DNA of 6,027 nucleotides from Hyphomicrobiales bacterium (lineage in GTDB: Bacteria; Pseudomonadota; Alphaproteobacteria; Rhizobiales; HXMU1428-3). The DNA is taken from the NCBI GenBank assembly GCA_021775385.1, contig JAJFHW010000285.1, forward strand, positions 1 through 6,027, written 5' to 3'. The position numbers and the translations under genes are program-made. This document shows, piece after piece, positions 5,475 through 6,027 of the stretch. The notes beneath the pieces were generated by a model. That model made no database searches. It was not told the DNA's origin and saw nothing but the letters and a program-made list of their open reading frames with translations. Positions within the stretch are counted from its first letter, which is position 1. Each line of letters starts with the position of its first letter.

Positions 5475-6027
5475 TCAATCCAGGTCAAATTTATCTTTGT
5501 AGTCCTCGGCCAGAGATTGATCTTGGGCTGGTTTGCGCATGAGGCAATTGCCGACAACAAGAGTGTCCATCTCTGTTCCCATGAAGCAATGGAAGGCGTC
5601 TTCTGGTGTGTTGACGATAGGTTCGCCGCGCACATTAAAACTTGTGTTTACAACAATCGGGCAACCTGATTGCTTTTTAAATGCTGAAATGAGAGCGTGG
5701 TATCTTGGGTTGGTTTCAGCATGCACAGTTTGAATTCTTGCAGAATAATCTACGTGAGTGATTGCGGGGATGGTAGAGCGTGGGATATTTAATTTCTCAA
5801 TTCCGAATAGACCCTCATCTTCTTTCGATGTGTCTTTTCGGTGTTCTTCCTTCACTGGGGCGACAACGAGCATGTAAGGGCTGGTGCCTTCGTGATCAAA
5901 ATAGTTCGACACTTCATCACTGATAACGGACGGAGCAAAGGGGCGAAAGCTTTCCCGGTATTTGATTTTTAAATTGAGAGTTTTTTGCATTTCAGGATTG
6001 CGTGGGTCACCTAAGATAGAGCGACCA
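5475..6027 (-). CDS. Carbamoyltransferase (NodU/CmcH family), C-terminal domain, 5' end outside window
   Basis: The minus-strand frame enters from the right edge and ends at TGA (5477-5475), with 183 visible residues. An internal ATG at 5990 is not the start: the codons before it read GRSILGDPRNPE, the conserved motif of this family, running on into the KIKYRESFRPFAPSV stretch. Further conserved landmarks are YMLVVAPV, ITHVDYSARIQTV, NPRYHALI and the signature NTSFNVRGEPIVNTPEDA. These belong to the C-terminal domain (Carbam_trans_C), which in the characterised homologue TobZ is YrdC-like and makes carbamoyl-adenylate from carbamoyl phosphate and ATP. The N-terminal Kae1-like half, which transfers the carbamoyl group, is outside the window. 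Family members carbamoylate Nod factors, antibiotics and polysaccharide sugars; the substrate here cannot be told. It converges on the flagellar-type block and is probably a separate unit. No frameshift or missing motif is seen. Confidence 0.92.
   Translation of the reverse strand, partial: GRSILGDPRNPEMQKTLNLKIKYRESFRPFAPSVISDEVSNYFDHEGTSPYMLVVAPVKEEHRKDTSKEDEGLFGIEKLNIPRSTIPAITHVDYSARIQTVHAETNPRYHALISAFKKQSGCPIVVNTSFNVRGEPIVNTPEDAFHCFMGTEMDTLVVGNCLMRKPAQDQSLAEDYKDKFDLD

Noticed and set aside
5533..5733. Plus-strand open frame opposite the carbamoyltransferase
   Set aside because: It is antisense to the strongly conserved NTSFN region and has no features of its own.
1..6027. CRISPR arrays, tRNA/rRNA genes, transposases or defence genes
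   Set aside because: Looked for on both strands; no regularly spaced repeats, no tRNA-like cloverleaf and no transposase motifs are visible.

Overview
The window looks like part of an alphaproteobacterial chromosome with fairly low GC (low to mid 40s percent in the genes, estimated by eye). The lineage call rests on three tandem plus-strand genes: the tail of a DUF6468-type coiled-coil protein, a MotE-family protein, and a very large exported beta-domain plus TPR protein. This order is one I associate with alphaproteobacterial flagellar loci, often downstream of fliL/fliM. Those upstream genes are outside the window, so the flagellar context is inferred from the families present. A Rhodospirillales-like marine alphaproteobacterium would fit, but genus cannot be read from the sequence.

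Layout: positions 1-461 hold the C-terminal part of the DUF6468-like gene, which enters from the left edge. It overlaps the MotE-family gene (454-1248) by 8 bases, which suggests translational coupling. A 157-202 base leader follows, the length depending on the start used, with small dyads and two competing ribosome binding sites. The giant gene follows (1451-5134, or from 1406/1409). Positions 5135-5474 are a non-coding interval between convergent genes. It carries a GC-rich multi-hairpin block, a pair of mutually exclusive hairpins, an 11-base direct repeat, a run of eight G and a terminator-like hairpin. On the minus strand, 5475-6027 is the C-terminal part of a NodU/CmcH-type carbamoyltransferase that runs off the right edge.

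Working together: MotE-family proteins act as chaperones or assembly factors for flagellar stator-associated proteins, and the DUF6468 protein is a membrane-anchored partner of unknown role. The giant protein combines several beta-rich AMIN-like modules with a long TPR superhelix in the predicted periplasm. That resembles the general architecture of the epsilonproteobacterial stator scaffold PflA, which works with FlgX, a MotE-like chaperone. A periplasmic stator-scaffold role is the most interesting hypothesis here, but it is inference. The carbamoyltransferase is on the opposite strand behind the structured spacer and probably belongs to another unit, such as polysaccharide or small-molecule modification.
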